Shown here piece by piece: positions 8,080 through 16,452 of a stretch of DNA of 16,452 nucleotides. Each line of letters opens with the position of its first letter. The first letter of the stretch is position 1. The notes beneath the pieces were generated by a model. That model searched no databases, was not told the DNA's origin, and saw only the letters and a list, made by a program, of their open reading frames with translations. This DNA is from Marinobacter sp. ANT_B65. Lineage in GTDB: Bacteria > Pseudomonadota > Gammaproteobacteria > Pseudomonadales > Oleiphilaceae. Made by a program: the position numbers and the translations under genes. The stretch is from contig NZ_NXGV01000007.1 in assembly GCF_002407605.1 (NCBI RefSeq), positions 450 to 16,901 on the forward strand, written 5' to 3'.

Positions 8080-11000
8080 ATGAAAGATTTGCTGAATCTT
8101 CTCAAGAGCCAGAACCAAAGCAAGGAATTTGATGCCATCCGTATTGGTTTGGCGTCACCTGACATGATCCGTTCCTGGTCCTTTGGCGAAGTTAAGAAGC
8201 CTGAGACTATTAACTACCGTACGTTCAAGCCTGAGCGTGACGGCCTTTTCTGTGCCAAGATCTTCGGCCCGATCAAGGATTATGAGTGCCTGTGTGGAAA
8301 GTACAAGCGCCTGAAACACCGCGGTGTTATCTGCGAAAAATGTGGTGTTGAAGTTGCGCTGGCAAGCGTTCGTCGTGAGCGCATGGGTCATATTGAGCTG
8401 GCCAGCCCGGTTGCTCATATCTGGTTCCTGAAGTCGCTGCCGTCCCGCATTGGCCTGATGCTGGACATGACGCTGCGCGATATTGAGCGGGTTTTGTACT
8501 TTGAATCGTTTATTGTGATCGATCCGGGCATGACCACGCTCGAGCGCGGTCAGTTGCTGAACGATGAGCAGTACTACGAAGCGCTTGAAGAGTTCGGTGA
8601 CGAGTTCGATGCCCGTATGGGTGCTGAGGCTGTCAAGCAGTTGCTTGAAGATATTGATCTGCAGGAGCAGGTTGATTTGTTGCGGGAAGAAATCCCACAA
8701 ACCAACTCTGAAACCAAGATCAAGAAGTTCAGCAAGCGGCTGAAAATTCTTGAAGCCTTCCTGTATTCCGGCAACAAGCCGGGCGATATGGTCATGACCG
8801 TGTTGCCGGTTCTGCCGCCGGATCTGCGCCCGCTGGTGCCTCTGGATGGTGGTCGTTTCGCTACATCCGATCTCAATGATCTGTATCGCAGGGTTATCAA
8901 CCGGAACAACCGTCTCAAGCGCCTGCTGGAGCTGAATGCTCCAGACATTATCGTGCGTAACGAGAAGCGGATGCTGCAGGAAGCAGTAGATGCCCTGTTG
9001 GATAACGGTCGTCGTGGCCGGGCCATCACTGGCACCAACAAGCGTCCTCTGAAGTCCCTGGCAGACATGATCAAGGGTAAGCAAGGTCGATTCCGTCAGA
9101 ACCTTCTCGGTAAGCGGGTCGACTATTCCGGTCGTTCTGTAATTGTTGTAGGCCCTTATCTTCGTCTGCATCAATGCGGTTTGCCGAAGAAAATGGCGTT
9201 GGAGCTGTTCAAGCCATTCATTTTCTCGAAGCTTGAGCATCGTGGCCTGGCCACCACTATCAAAGCCGCCAAGAAAATGGTCGAGCGTGAAGAAGGTGTG
9301 GTCTGGGATATTCTGGACGAGGTCATTCGTCAGCACCCGATAATGCTTAACCGTGCACCAACCTTGCACCGTCTTGGCATTCAGGCCTTTGAGCCTGTGC
9401 TGATCGAAGGTAAGGCAATCCAGTTGCATCCGCTGGTTTGTGCGGCTTACAACGCTGACTTCGACGGTGACCAGATGGCGGTACATGTACCGTTGACTCT
9501 GGAAGCCCAGCTCGAAGCCCGTGCCCTGATGATGTCTACCAACAACATCCTGTCGCCCGCTAATGGTGAACCGATTATTGTACCGTCTCAGGACGTAGTA
9601 CTCGGTCTCTATTACATGACGCGTGAGCGTAAGAATGCTCTCGGCGAAGGCATGGTCTTTGCCGACATCAAGGAAGCACACCGTGCATATGGCGCTGGTC
9701 AGGTAGATCTGCAGGCCATCGTCAAGGTGCGCGTAAAGGAAGTGGCTATTCTTGAAAACGGTGAGCGTACGGAAGAGTACAAGATCGTGGATACCACGGT
9801 CGGTCGCGCATTGCTGTTTGATATAGTGCCGGACGGTCTCTCATATGAGCTGGTCAACAGGCCTATGGTCAAGAAGGCGATCTCGAGCCTTATCAATATC
9901 TGTTACCGTGATGCAGGGCTGAAAGAGACGGTTATTTTCGCCGATCAGCTCATGTATATGGGTTATCAGTATGCAACGGTTTCCGGTATCTCTATCGGTT
10001 TTAACGATTTTGAGATTCCTCCAGAGAAGTACGACCTGGTGGATGCTGCTTCCCAGGAAGTAAAAGATATCGAAACCCAGTACGCGTCAGGTCTGCTTAC
10101 TCAGGGCGAGAAGTACAACAAGGTTATCGACATCTGGTCCCGAGCCAATGACAAGGTTTCCAAAGCCATGATGGAACGTCTGGCCAAGGAAAAGGTTCTT
10201 GGTCCGGATGGTCAGCCGGTTAAAGGTGAAGATGGCCAAGACCTTATGCAGGAGTCTTTCAACTCCGTCTATATGATGGCGGACTCCGGCGCTCGGGGTT
10301 CTGCAGCTCAGATTCGTCAGTTGGCGGGTATGCGTGGTCTGATGGCTAAGCCGGATGGCTCTATCATTGAGACGCCAATCACTGCGAACTTCCGTGAAGG
10401 TCTGAACGTACTTCAGTACTTTATCTCGACTCACGGCGCACGTAAGGGTCTGGCTGATACGGCATTGAAGACGGCAAACTCCGGTTATCTGACTCGCCGT
10501 CTGGTCGATGTTTCGCAGGATCTGGTTGTTACTGAAGAGGATTGCGGCACCGAAGAAGGTCTGCTCATGACGCCGCACATTGAGGGTGGCGACGTGGTTG
10601 TTCCTCTGGGTGATCGTGTTCTGGGCCGTGTTACTGCCCGGGATGCGTTTACGCCAATAGATAAAGAAAACGCCGTTGTTCCTGCAGGCACTCTGCTTGA
10701 TGAGAAAATGATCGAAGCCCTTGAGGGCGCCGGTGTGGACGAGGTATGGGTGCGCTCTGCGATCACCTGTGAGACCCGTCACGGCATCTGCTCCAAGTGC
10801 TATGGTCGTGATCTCGCCCGTGGCCATCGTGTAAACGTTGGTGAGGCAGTAGGCGTTATTGCTGCGCAGTCGATCGGTGAGCCGGGAACCCAGCTTACTA
10901 TGCGTACGTTCCACATCGGTGGTGCGGCAAGCCGGGCCTCGGCGGTAGATAATATTCAGGTCAAGCACGGTGGTACTGTACGCCTGCATAACCTGAAATC

Positions 11001-12294
11001 GCTCGAGAAAACAAACGGTTCTCTGGTTGTAATTTCCCGTTCATCTGCACTGGCTATTGCAGACGATCAGGGGCGTGAGCGTGAGTGGTACAAGCTTCCC
11101 TACGGTGCTGTGCTTTCTGTTAAGCACGGCGACACTGTTGAGGCGGGCGTTGTTGTTGCCAAGTGGGATCCACACACTCACCCGATTATCGCGGAAGCTG
11201 AAGGTACCGCCAAGTTCGTCAATATGGATCAGGGTATTACTGTACGTACCCAGACCGACGAACTTACCGGCTTGTCGACAATGGAAATTATCGATCCGAA
11301 GGAGCGCCCGGCAGCTGGTAAAGATATACGCCCGGCAATCCAGATGGTTGATGAGGCAGGAAATGACGTTGACCTGCCAGGTGGTGGCGCGGCGATATTC
11401 TTTATGCCGGCCAACGCTTTGGTGACAATGGCCAATGGCGCCCGTATCGAACTGGGTGATGTGGTTGCTCGTATTCCGCAGGCAAGCTCCAAGACCCGGG
11501 ATATCACTGGTGGTCTGCCAAGGGTTGCCGATCTGTTTGAGGCCCGCCGGCCTAAAGAGTCGTCTATCCTGGCTGAGATCAGTGGCATGATTTCTTTCGG
11601 TAAGGAAACCAAAGGCAAGAAGCGTCTGGTTATCACGCCGAAAGATGCAGATCCTTATGAAGTTCTGATTCCAAAGCATCGCCAAATGAACGTGTTCGAA
11701 GGCGAAACGGTTGAAAAGGGTGAGGTAATATCCGACGGCCCATCCAATCCGCACGACATTTTGCGTCTGCTGGGTGTGGTTGAGTTGGCAAGGTATATCA
11801 CCAATGAAATTCAGGACGTTTATCGTCTGCAAGGCGTTGTCATCAACGATAAGCACATCGAAGTCATTGTGCGTCAGATGCTTCGCAAGGTAGAAATTAC
11901 CGATCCAGGTGATACTCAGCTGATTTCCGGAGATTCTGTGGAAATCAACAAGGTACTCGAAGCGAATGAAGCGGCTATTGCTGCCGATAAAGAACCTGCA
12001 AGGTTCGAGCGTTTGCTGCTGGGTATTACCAAGGCTTCTCTGGCTACCGAGTCGTTCATCTCTGCGGCTTCGTTCCAGGAAACAACCAGGGTACTCACCG
12101 AAGGTGCGGTAACCGGTAAGCGTGACTTTTTGCGCGGCCTGAAAGAAAACGTAGTGGTTGGTCGTCTGATTCCTGCGGGTACCGGTCTGGCCTATCACGC
12201 CGAGCGTCGACGTAAGCGCGAACTGGAACAACAGGGCGTTACTGCGGCTGACGTTGAAGAAGCACTGAGCGCAGAACTCAACCGCGGAAGTTGA
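8080..12294 (+). CDS. rpoC: DNA-directed RNA polymerase subunit beta'
   Basis: This is a 1404-residue catalytic subunit (E. coli 1407). The N-terminal zinc ribbon has cysteines at 70, 72, 85 and 88 ([19 protein letters not shown]), the same numbers as in E. coli. The lid/switch region contains [18 protein letters not shown]. The catalytic magnesium loop [12 protein letters not shown] places its three aspartates at 460, 462 and 464, again identical to E. coli. A second zinc site is formed by Cys822 (EEDCGTEEG) and Cys897, 904 and 907 ([11 protein letters not shown]). The trigger loop [12 protein letters not shown] surrounds residues 940-951. The C-terminus ends AELNRGS. The ATG at 8080 has CGGAG at 8066-8070. 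It is co-transcribed with rpoB. Confidence 0.98.
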   Translation: MKDLLNLLKSQNQSKEFDAIRIGLASPDMIRSWSFGEVKKPETINYRTFKPERDGLFCAKIFGPIKDYECLCGKYKRLKHRGVICEKCGVEVALASVRRERMGHIELASPVAHIWFLKSLPSRIGLMLDMTLRDIERVLYFESFIVIDPGMTTLERGQLLNDEQYYEALEEFGDEFDARMGAEAVKQLLEDIDLQEQVDLLREEIPQTNSETKIKKFSKRLKILEAFLYSGNKPGDMVMTVLPVLPPDLRPLVPLDGGRFATSDLNDLYRRVINRNNRLKRLLELNAPDIIVRNEKRMLQEAVDALLDNGRRGRAITGTNKRPLKSLADMIKGKQGRFRQNLLGKRVDYSGRSVIVVGPYLRLHQCGLPKKMALELFKPFIFSKLEHRGLATTIKAAKKMVEREEGVVWDILDEVIRQHPIMLNRAPTLHRLGIQAFEPVLIEGKAIQLHPLVCAAYNADFDGDQMAVHVPLTLEAQLEARALMMSTNNILSPANGEPIIVPSQDVVLGLYYMTRERKNALGEGMVFADIKEAHRAYGAGQVDLQAIVKVRVKEVAILENGERTEEYKIVDTTVGRALLFDIVPDGLSYELVNRPMVKKAISSLINICYRDAGLKETVIFADQLMYMGYQYATVSGISIGFNDFEIPPEKYDLVDAASQEVKDIETQYASGLLTQGEKYNKVIDIWSRANDKVSKAMMERLAKEKVLGPDGQPVKGEDGQDLMQESFNSVYMMADSGARGSAAQIRQLAGMRGLMAKPDGSIIETPITANFREGLNVLQYFISTHGARKGLADTALKTANSGYLTRRLVDVSQDLVVTEEDCGTEEGLLMTPHIEGGDVVVPLGDRVLGRVTARDAFTPIDKENAVVPAGTLLDEKMIEALEGAGVDEVWVRSAITCETRHGICSKCYGRDLARGHRVNVGEAVGVIAAQSIGEPGTQLTMRTFHIGGAASRASAVDNIQVKHGGTVRLHNLKSLEKTNGSLVVISRSSALAIADDQGREREWYKLPYGAVLSVKHGDTVEAGVVVAKWDPHTHPIIAEAEGTAKFVNMDQGITVRTQTDELTGLSTMEIIDPKERPAAGKDIRPAIQMVDEAGNDVDLPGGGAAIFFMPANALVTMANGARIELGDVVARIPQASSKTRDITGGLPRVADLFEARRPKESSILAEISGMISFGKETKGKKRLVITPKDADPYEVLIPKHRQMNVFEGETVEKGEVISDGPSNPHDILRLLGVVELARYITNEIQDVYRLQGVVINDKHIEVIVRQMLRKVEITDPGDTQLISGDSVEINKVLEANEAAIAADKEPARFERLLLGITKASLATESFISAASFQETTRVLTEGAVTGKRDFLRGLKENVVVGRLIPAGTGLAYHAERRRKRELEQQGVTAADVEEALSAELNRGS

Positions 12295-12304
12295 GTTTGG
12301 CGAG

Positions 12305-12336
12305 CCATCTCCGTGTAGTTACTTATGCGGAGGTGG
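12305..12336 (+). other. Stem-loop after rpoC
   Basis: CCATCTCCG (12305-12313) pairs with CGGAGGTGG (12328-12336), nine pairs with one T-G wobble, around a 14-base loop. It starts ten bases after the rpoC stop. The bases that follow are TTAAAAAG, not a T-run, so it may protect the 3' end of the rpoBC message or support factor-dependent termination but is not a classical terminator. Confidence 0.5.
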
Positions 12337-12356
12337 TTAAAAAGAGATCAGTCATC

Positions 12357-12385
12357 TTGACTGACAGGGGGTGCGGGCTTAAACT
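12357..12385 (+). promoter_or_regulatory. Candidate sigma-70 promoter of the str operon (rpsL-rpsG-fusA-tuf)
   Basis: The -35 box TTGACT (12357-12362) matches consensus at five of six bases. A 17-base spacer leads to the -10 box TAAACT (12380-12385), four of six. The A-rich stretch TTAAAAAGAGAT (12337-12348) lies where an UP element would sit. The predicted start is near 12392, and the discriminator region TGCGTCCC is GC-rich, as in promoters under stringent (ppGpp) control. The -35 box overlaps the inverted repeat TCAGTCA-TCT-TGACTGA (12348-12364). This is the only well-spaced promoter I could identify in the window. Confidence 0.6.
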
Positions 12386-12400
12386 TGCGTCCCTTAAATT

Positions 12401-12422
12401 TTACCCCCTTCATTGGGGGTAA
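12401..12422 (+). promoter_or_regulatory. Stem-loop in the rpsL 5' leader
   Basis: TTACCCCC (12401-12408) and GGGGGTAA (12415-12422) form eight perfect pairs around TTCATT. It would lie about 10 bases into the transcript from the candidate promoter. Six Ts (12438-12443) occur 15 bases after the stem, too far for a standard terminator. It might be a weak terminator for rpoC readthrough, a 5' stabilising hairpin or a protein-binding site. Confidence 0.5.
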
Positions 12423-12456
12423 GTTTCATTGATATGGTTTTTTGGAGTTTGCTTAC

Positions 12457-12831
12457 ATGGCAACGATTAATCAGTTGGTGCGTAAGCCTCGTAAACGCAA
12501 GGTAGCCAAGAGCGATGTTCCTGCTCTTCAGGCTTGTCCTCAGCGCCGTGGTGTTTGCACTCGTGTTTACACTACAACGCCGAAGAAGCCGAACTCAGCA
12601 CTGCGTAAAGTGTGTCGTGTTCGACTGACCAACGGTTTCGAGGTTTCCTCATACATTGGTGGTGAAGGTCACAACCTTCAGGAGCACAGTGTTGTGCTTA
12701 TCCGTGGTGGTCGAGTAAAAGATCTTCCGGGTGTGCGCTATCACACTGTTCGCGGAACACTGGACACCCAGGGTGTGCAGAGCCGTAGGCAGGGTCGCTC
12801 CAAGTACGGTACAAAACGTCCCAAGTCCTGA
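12457..12831 (+). CDS. rpsL: 30S ribosomal protein S12
   Basis: This is a 124-residue decoding-centre protein that monitors codon-anticodon pairing; the length is identical to E. coli. It begins [20 protein letters not shown]. The accuracy loops [13 protein letters not shown] (Lys43) and [13 protein letters not shown] (Lys88, Asp89) are wild type, so no known streptomycin-resistance substitution is present. Asp89 is the residue beta-methylthiolated by RimO in E. coli. The ATG at 12457 is chosen over the in-frame TTG at 12442 because GGAG (12444-12447) lies nine bases before it and overlaps the TTG codon. It opens the str operon behind a candidate promoter. Confidence 0.98.
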   Translation: MATINQLVRKPRKRKVAKSDVPALQACPQRRGVCTRVYTTTPKKPNSALRKVCRVRLTNGFEVSSYIGGEGHNLQEHSVVLIRGGRVKDLPGVRYHTVRGTLDTQGVQSRRQGRSKYGTKRPKS

Positions 12832-12883
12832 TATCCCAAGCGGGTGTCTTTTATCGTTGCTTGTCAGAACGGTAAGAGTAAGG

Positions 12884-12916
12884 CTGAGTAGCATGAGCTA
12901 TCTCAGGGGTTCCTGA
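12884..12916 (+). promoter_or_regulatory. Candidate S7 regulatory region between rpsL and rpsG, with alternative hairpins
   Basis: CTGAG+TAGC (12884-12892) pairs with GCTA+CTCAG (12897-12906), nine pairs with a bulged T at 12901 and loop ATGA. A competing hairpin TCAGG/CCTGA (12903-12907/12912-12916) uses the same bases, so only one can form at a time. In E. coli, S7 binds the rpsL-rpsG spacer and represses its own synthesis. The 114-base spacer here is of similar size. The function is inferred from position. Confidence 0.4.
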
Positions 12917-12927
12917 AGACCTTTTAA

Positions 12928-13416
<489 letters not shown>

Positions 13417-13422
13417 CCAGCC

Positions 13423-13426
13423 GAGG
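13423..13426 (+). promoter_or_regulatory. Ribosome binding site of fusA (supports the GTG start)
   Basis: GAGG lies eight bases before GTG at 13435, in the short rpsG-fusA gap. It supports the non-ATG start, which gives the conserved N-terminus [15 protein letters not shown]. Confidence 0.75.
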
Positions 13427-13434
13427 TTTATACA

Positions 13435-15540
13435 GTGGCACGCAAAACTCCGATTAAACGTTACAGAAACATTGGTATCTGTGCGCACGTCGATGCGGGC
13501 AAAACCACAACGACCGAGCGTATTCTTTACTATACCGGTCGTAGCCATAAAATGGGCGAGACTCATGATGGCGCGTCTACTACTGACTGGATGGAGCAGG
13601 AGCAGGAGCGTGGTATCACCATTACCTCTGCTGCTGTTACTACATTCTGGCAGGGTATGGACAAGCAGTTCGACGAGCATCGTATCAACGTAATTGATAC
13701 CCCGGGCCACGTTGACTTCACTATTGAAGTTGAGCGTTCGCTGCGGGTGCTTGATGGTGCTGTGGTTGTGTTCTGCGGTTCATCTGGTGTTGAGCCACAG
13801 TCAGAGACTGTATGGCGTCAGGCCAATAAATATGAAGTTCCACGCATGGTGTTCGTCAACAAGATGGACCGTGCCGGTGCTGACTTCCTGCGAGTGGTAG
13901 AGCAGATCAGAAGTCGCCTGGGTGCGACTCCTGTTCCGTTGCAGCTGCCGATCGGAGCTGAAGATAATTTCGACGGCGTTGTCGATCTGCTTCGCATGAA
14001 GGCGATCTACTGGAACAATGATGACATGGGTATGACCTACGAGTTGGGTGATATTCCTGCAGACATGGTAGATGAAGTTGCCAAGTACCGGGAACAGTTG
14101 GTAGAGGCTGCTGCCGAAGCCAATGAAGAGTACATGGAAAAGTATCTCGACGGTGGTGAGCTTTCCATCGAAGAGATCAAGAAGGGCTTGCGCTCGCGCA
14201 CCATCGCCAATGAAATCGTACTGGCTTGCTGTGGATCTGCGTTCAAGAACAAGGGTGTCCAGGCTGTTCTGGATGCGGTCATTGAATATCTGCCAGCTCC
14301 GGATGAAGTAAAAGCCATCCGCGGTGAAGTTGATGAGGACGGAACTGAAGAAACTCGTCCGGTTGACGACAGTGCGCCGTTTGCGGCACTGGCATTCAAG
14401 ATCGCTACCGACCCGTTCGTAGGCTCGCTGACCTTCTTCCGGGTGTACTCGGGTACGCTGGAATCCGGTAATGCTGTTTATAACTCGGTTAAAGGTAAGA
14501 GAGAGCGTGTGGGCCGTATGGTTCAGATGCATGCTAACGACCGGGAAGAAATCAAGGAAGTTCTGGCTGGTGATATTGCCGCGGCAATCGGTCTGAAAAA
14601 CGTCACTACAGGCGATACTCTGTGTGACGAGAACCACAAGATCATCCTTGAGCGTATGGAATTTCCTGAGCCGGTTATTTCGGTAGCTGTAGAGCCGAAG
14701 TCCAAGGCGGATCAGGAGAAGATGGGTGTTGCGCTGGGCAAGCTTGCTCAGGAAGATCCGTCGTTCCGTGTGCGTACTGATGAAGAGTCCGGCCAGACCA
14801 TTATTTCCGGTATGGGCGAGCTTCACCTGGATATTCTTGTTGACCGTATGCGTCGCGAGTTCAAGGTTGAGGCAAATATCGGTAAGCCTCAGGTTGCTTA
14901 TCGTGAGTGTATTCGTAAGTCTGTGGACGTCGAAGGCAAGTTTGTTCGTCAGTCTGGTGGTCGTGGTCAGTATGGTCACGTTAAGGTCAGAATTGATCCG
15001 CTACCGCTGGACCAGGAAGATGCAGAAAACTTTATCTTCGTAAACGAAATTGTAGGTGGTGCAGTTCCGAAGGAATACATTCCGGCGGTTCAGCAGGGTA
15101 TCTCGGAGCAGATGCAGAACGGCTGCTTGGCCGGCTATCCGCTGCTGGGTATCAAGGCAACCTTGTATGACGGTTCCTATCACGATGTGGACTCCAACGA
15201 AATGGCGTTCAAGGTCGCGGGTTCCATGGCGATGAAAAAAGGCGCTCTGGAAGCGAACCCGGCTCTACTGGAGCCGATGATGAAGGTTGAGGTTGTAACT
15301 CCTGAAGATTATATGGGTGACGTGGTGGGCGATTTGAACCGCCGTCGTGGCCTGATTCAGGGTATGGATGACGGTGTTGCGGGCAAGATTGTCCGTGCCG
15401 AAGTTCCGTTGTCGGAAATGTTTGGTTATGCGACTGATCTGCGTTCTGCAACTCAGGGTCGTGCGTCTTACGCGATGGAATTCTCGCGGTACGCCGAAGC
15501 GCCAAGCAATATTGCCGAAGCAATTATTAAAAAGGGTTGA
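13435..15540 (+). CDS. fusA: Elongation factor G
   Basis: This is a 701-residue GTPase that drives translocation of tRNA and mRNA and, with the recycling factor, splits ribosomes (E. coli EF-G has 704 residues). The P-loop [12 protein letters not shown] covers about residues 17-28, the switch region contains [25 protein letters not shown] begins at residue 88 with the catalytic-type His92, and the guanine-binding NKMDR begins at 142. Domain IV, which enters the decoding site, contains [17 protein letters not shown]. The C-terminal domain shows [12 protein letters not shown] and [20 protein letters not shown], as in canonical bacterial EF-G, not the short paralogue class. The start is GTG, backed by GAGG at 13423-13426. 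tuf follows after 35 bases. Confidence 0.98.
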   Translation: MARKTPIKRYRNIGICAHVDAGKTTTTERILYYTGRSHKMGETHDGASTTDWMEQEQERGITITSAAVTTFWQGMDKQFDEHRINVIDTPGHVDFTIEVERSLRVLDGAVVVFCGSSGVEPQSETVWRQANKYEVPRMVFVNKMDRAGADFLRVVEQIRSRLGATPVPLQLPIGAEDNFDGVVDLLRMKAIYWNNDDMGMTYELGDIPADMVDEVAKYREQLVEAAAEANEEYMEKYLDGGELSIEEIKKGLRSRTIANEIVLACCGSAFKNKGVQAVLDAVIEYLPAPDEVKAIRGEVDEDGTEETRPVDDSAPFAALAFKIATDPFVGSLTFFRVYSGTLESGNAVYNSVKGKRERVGRMVQMHANDREEIKEVLAGDIAAAIGLKNVTTGDTLCDENHKIILERMEFPEPVISVAVEPKSKADQEKMGVALGKLAQEDPSFRVRTDEESGQTIISGMGELHLDILVDRMRREFKVEANIGKPQVAYRECIRKSVDVEGKFVRQSGGRGQYGHVKVRIDPLPLDQEDAENFIFVNEIVGGAVPKEYIPAVQQGISEQMQNGCLAGYPLLGIKATLYDGSYHDVDSNEMAFKVAGSMAMKKGALEANPALLEPMMKVEVVTPEDYMGDVVGDLNRRRGLIQGMDDGVAGKIVRAEVPLSEMFGYATDLRSATQGRASYAMEFSRYAEAPSNIAEAIIKKG

Positions 15541-15560
15541 TACCCAGGACTTGAGTAACA

Positions 15561-15568
15561 GGAAGAGG
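15561..15568 (+). promoter_or_regulatory. Ribosome binding site of the second tuf gene (supports the GTG start)
   Basis: GGAAGAGG ends seven bases before GTG at 15576. E. coli tufA also begins with GTG followed by TCTAAA, the same three codons found here, so the start is well supported. Confidence 0.8.
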
Positions 15569-15575
15569 TGTAACT

Positions 15576-16452
15576 GTGTCTAAATCTAAATTTGAGCGTA
15601 ATAAGCCGCACCTGAACGTGGGCACTATTGGTCACGTAGACCATGGTAAGACGACTCTGACCGCTGCTCTGACTCGTGTATGTCACGAAGTATGGGGCAC
15701 GGGTTCTGCGAGCGCATTCGATCAGATCGATAACGCACCGGAAGAGCGTGCGCGTGGTATAACCATCGCGACTTCGCACGTTGAGTATGATTCTCCTATG
15801 CGTCACTACGCGCACGTTGACTGCCCGGGTCACGCTGATTATGTGAAAAACATGATCACTGGTGCTGCTCAGATGGACGGCGCTATCCTGGTTGTGTCTG
15901 CAGCTGACGGCCCTATGCCTCAGACTCGCGAGCACATCCTGCTGTCCCGTCAGGTAGGCGTTCCTTACATCGTTGTGTTCATGAACAAAGCGGACATGGT
16001 CGACGATGAAGAGCTTCTGGAGCTGGTAGAAATGGAAGTGCGTGACCTTCTGGGCATGTACGACTTCCCGGCTGACGACACGCCGATCATTACTGGTTCT
16101 GCGTTGATGGCGCTGGAAGGTAAAGATGATAACGAAATGGGCACTACGGCTGTCAAGAAGCTGGTAGAAGCTCTGGATTCGTATATCCCTGAGCCTGAGC
16201 GTGCGATTGACCTGCCGTTCCTGATGCCGATTGAGGATGTATTCTCTATTTCGGGTCGTGGTACTGTTGTTACCGGTCGTGTAGAGCGCGGTATCGTCAA
16301 GGTTGGTGAAGAAGTTGAGATTGTTGGTATCAAGGATACCGTCAAGACTGTCTGCACCGGTGTTGAGATGTTCCGCAAGCTGCTTGACGAAGGTCGTGCT
16401 GGTGAGAACGTGGGTGTACTGCTTCGTGGTACCAAGCGTGATGATGTTGAGC
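15576..16452 (+). CDS. tuf: Elongation factor Tu, N-terminal 292 codons (second tuf copy, cut by window edge)
   Basis: This is the 5' part of EF-Tu, translating from GTG as [20 protein letters not shown] with no stop before the window end; about a quarter of the gene is missing. The G domain shows P-loop GHVDHGKT at residues 19-26, switch [20 protein letters not shown] at 82-86 and the guanine motif NKAD at 137-140. Domain 2 is present ([20 protein letters not shown]). [20 protein letters not shown] and [14 protein letters not shown] give it the slightly expanded G domain I recall from Marinobacter and relatives. It closes the rpsL-rpsG-fusA-tuf operon 35 bases after fusA, with no terminator between. 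Confidence 0.97.
   Translation, partial: MSKSKFERNKPHLNVGTIGHVDHGKTTLTAALTRVCHEVWGTGSASAFDQIDNAPEERARGITIATSHVEYDSPMRHYAHVDCPGHADYVKNMITGAAQMDGAILVVSAADGPMPQTREHILLSRQVGVPYIVVFMNKADMVDDEELLELVEMEVRDLLGMYDFPADDTPIITGSALMALEGKDDNEMGTTAVKKLVEALDSYIPEPERAIDLPFLMPIEDVFSISGRGTVVTGRVERGIVKVGEEVEIVGIKDTVKTVCTGVEMFRKLLDEGRAGENVGVLLRGTKRDDVE

Noticed and set aside
8155..9681. Long minus-strand open frame (508 codons) inside rpoC, with others at 10087-10989 and 11041-12231
   Set aside because: They are shadows of rpoC with composition dictated by the sense gene; no upstream signals or known family were seen.
13801..14979. Minus-strand open frame (392 codons) inside fusA
   Set aside because: It is antisense to conserved EF-G domains and has no independent support.

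Overview
The window carries the core translation and transcription gene cluster of a gammaproteobacterium, all on the + strand. Protein sequences and gene order fit a Marinobacter/Pseudomonas-like lineage: the rpoBC block and the str block (rpsL-rpsG-fusA-tuf) are contiguous here, whereas in E. coli they lie far apart. The genus is inferred from remembered EF-Tu and RpoB sequences and was not searched.

Layout: 1-210 is the 3' end of a first tuf gene (EF-Tu). tRNA-Trp (248-323), secE (358-726) and nusG (739-1272) follow, and an intrinsic terminator-like hairpin comes after nusG. Next are rplK (1373-1804) and rplA (1806-2504). A long structured leader of the L10 autoregulatory type precedes rplJ (2739-3269) and rplL (3309-3683). 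A hairpin with a T-run follows rplL and resembles the known rplL-rpoB attenuator. After a 160-base hairpin-rich leader come rpoB (3927-8003) and rpoC (8080-12294). The 162-base rpoC-rpsL gap holds the best promoter candidate in the window (TTGACT, 17 bases, TAAACT), followed by rpsL (12457-12831), rpsG (12946-13416), fusA (13435-15540) and the first 292 codons of a second tuf gene (15576 to the window end).

The genes work together. They encode the L11/L1/L10/L12 proteins of the ribosomal GTPase centre, the factors that dock there (EF-G and EF-Tu), decoding-centre protein S12, head protein S7, the two large RNA polymerase subunits, the elongation factor NusG that links polymerase to ribosome, and the SecE translocon subunit. 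Intergenic RNA structures probably tune ribosomal protein output against RNA polymerase output.

I found no mobile element, CRISPR array, defence system, accessory gene or unknown protein-coding gene. Every coding region is a recognised housekeeping family, so I do not claim a new system. What deserves a second look is regulatory: candidate leader structures before rplK, rplJ, rpoB, rpsL and rpsG, and the str promoter candidate. All hairpins were paired by eye, without energy calculation or covariation.
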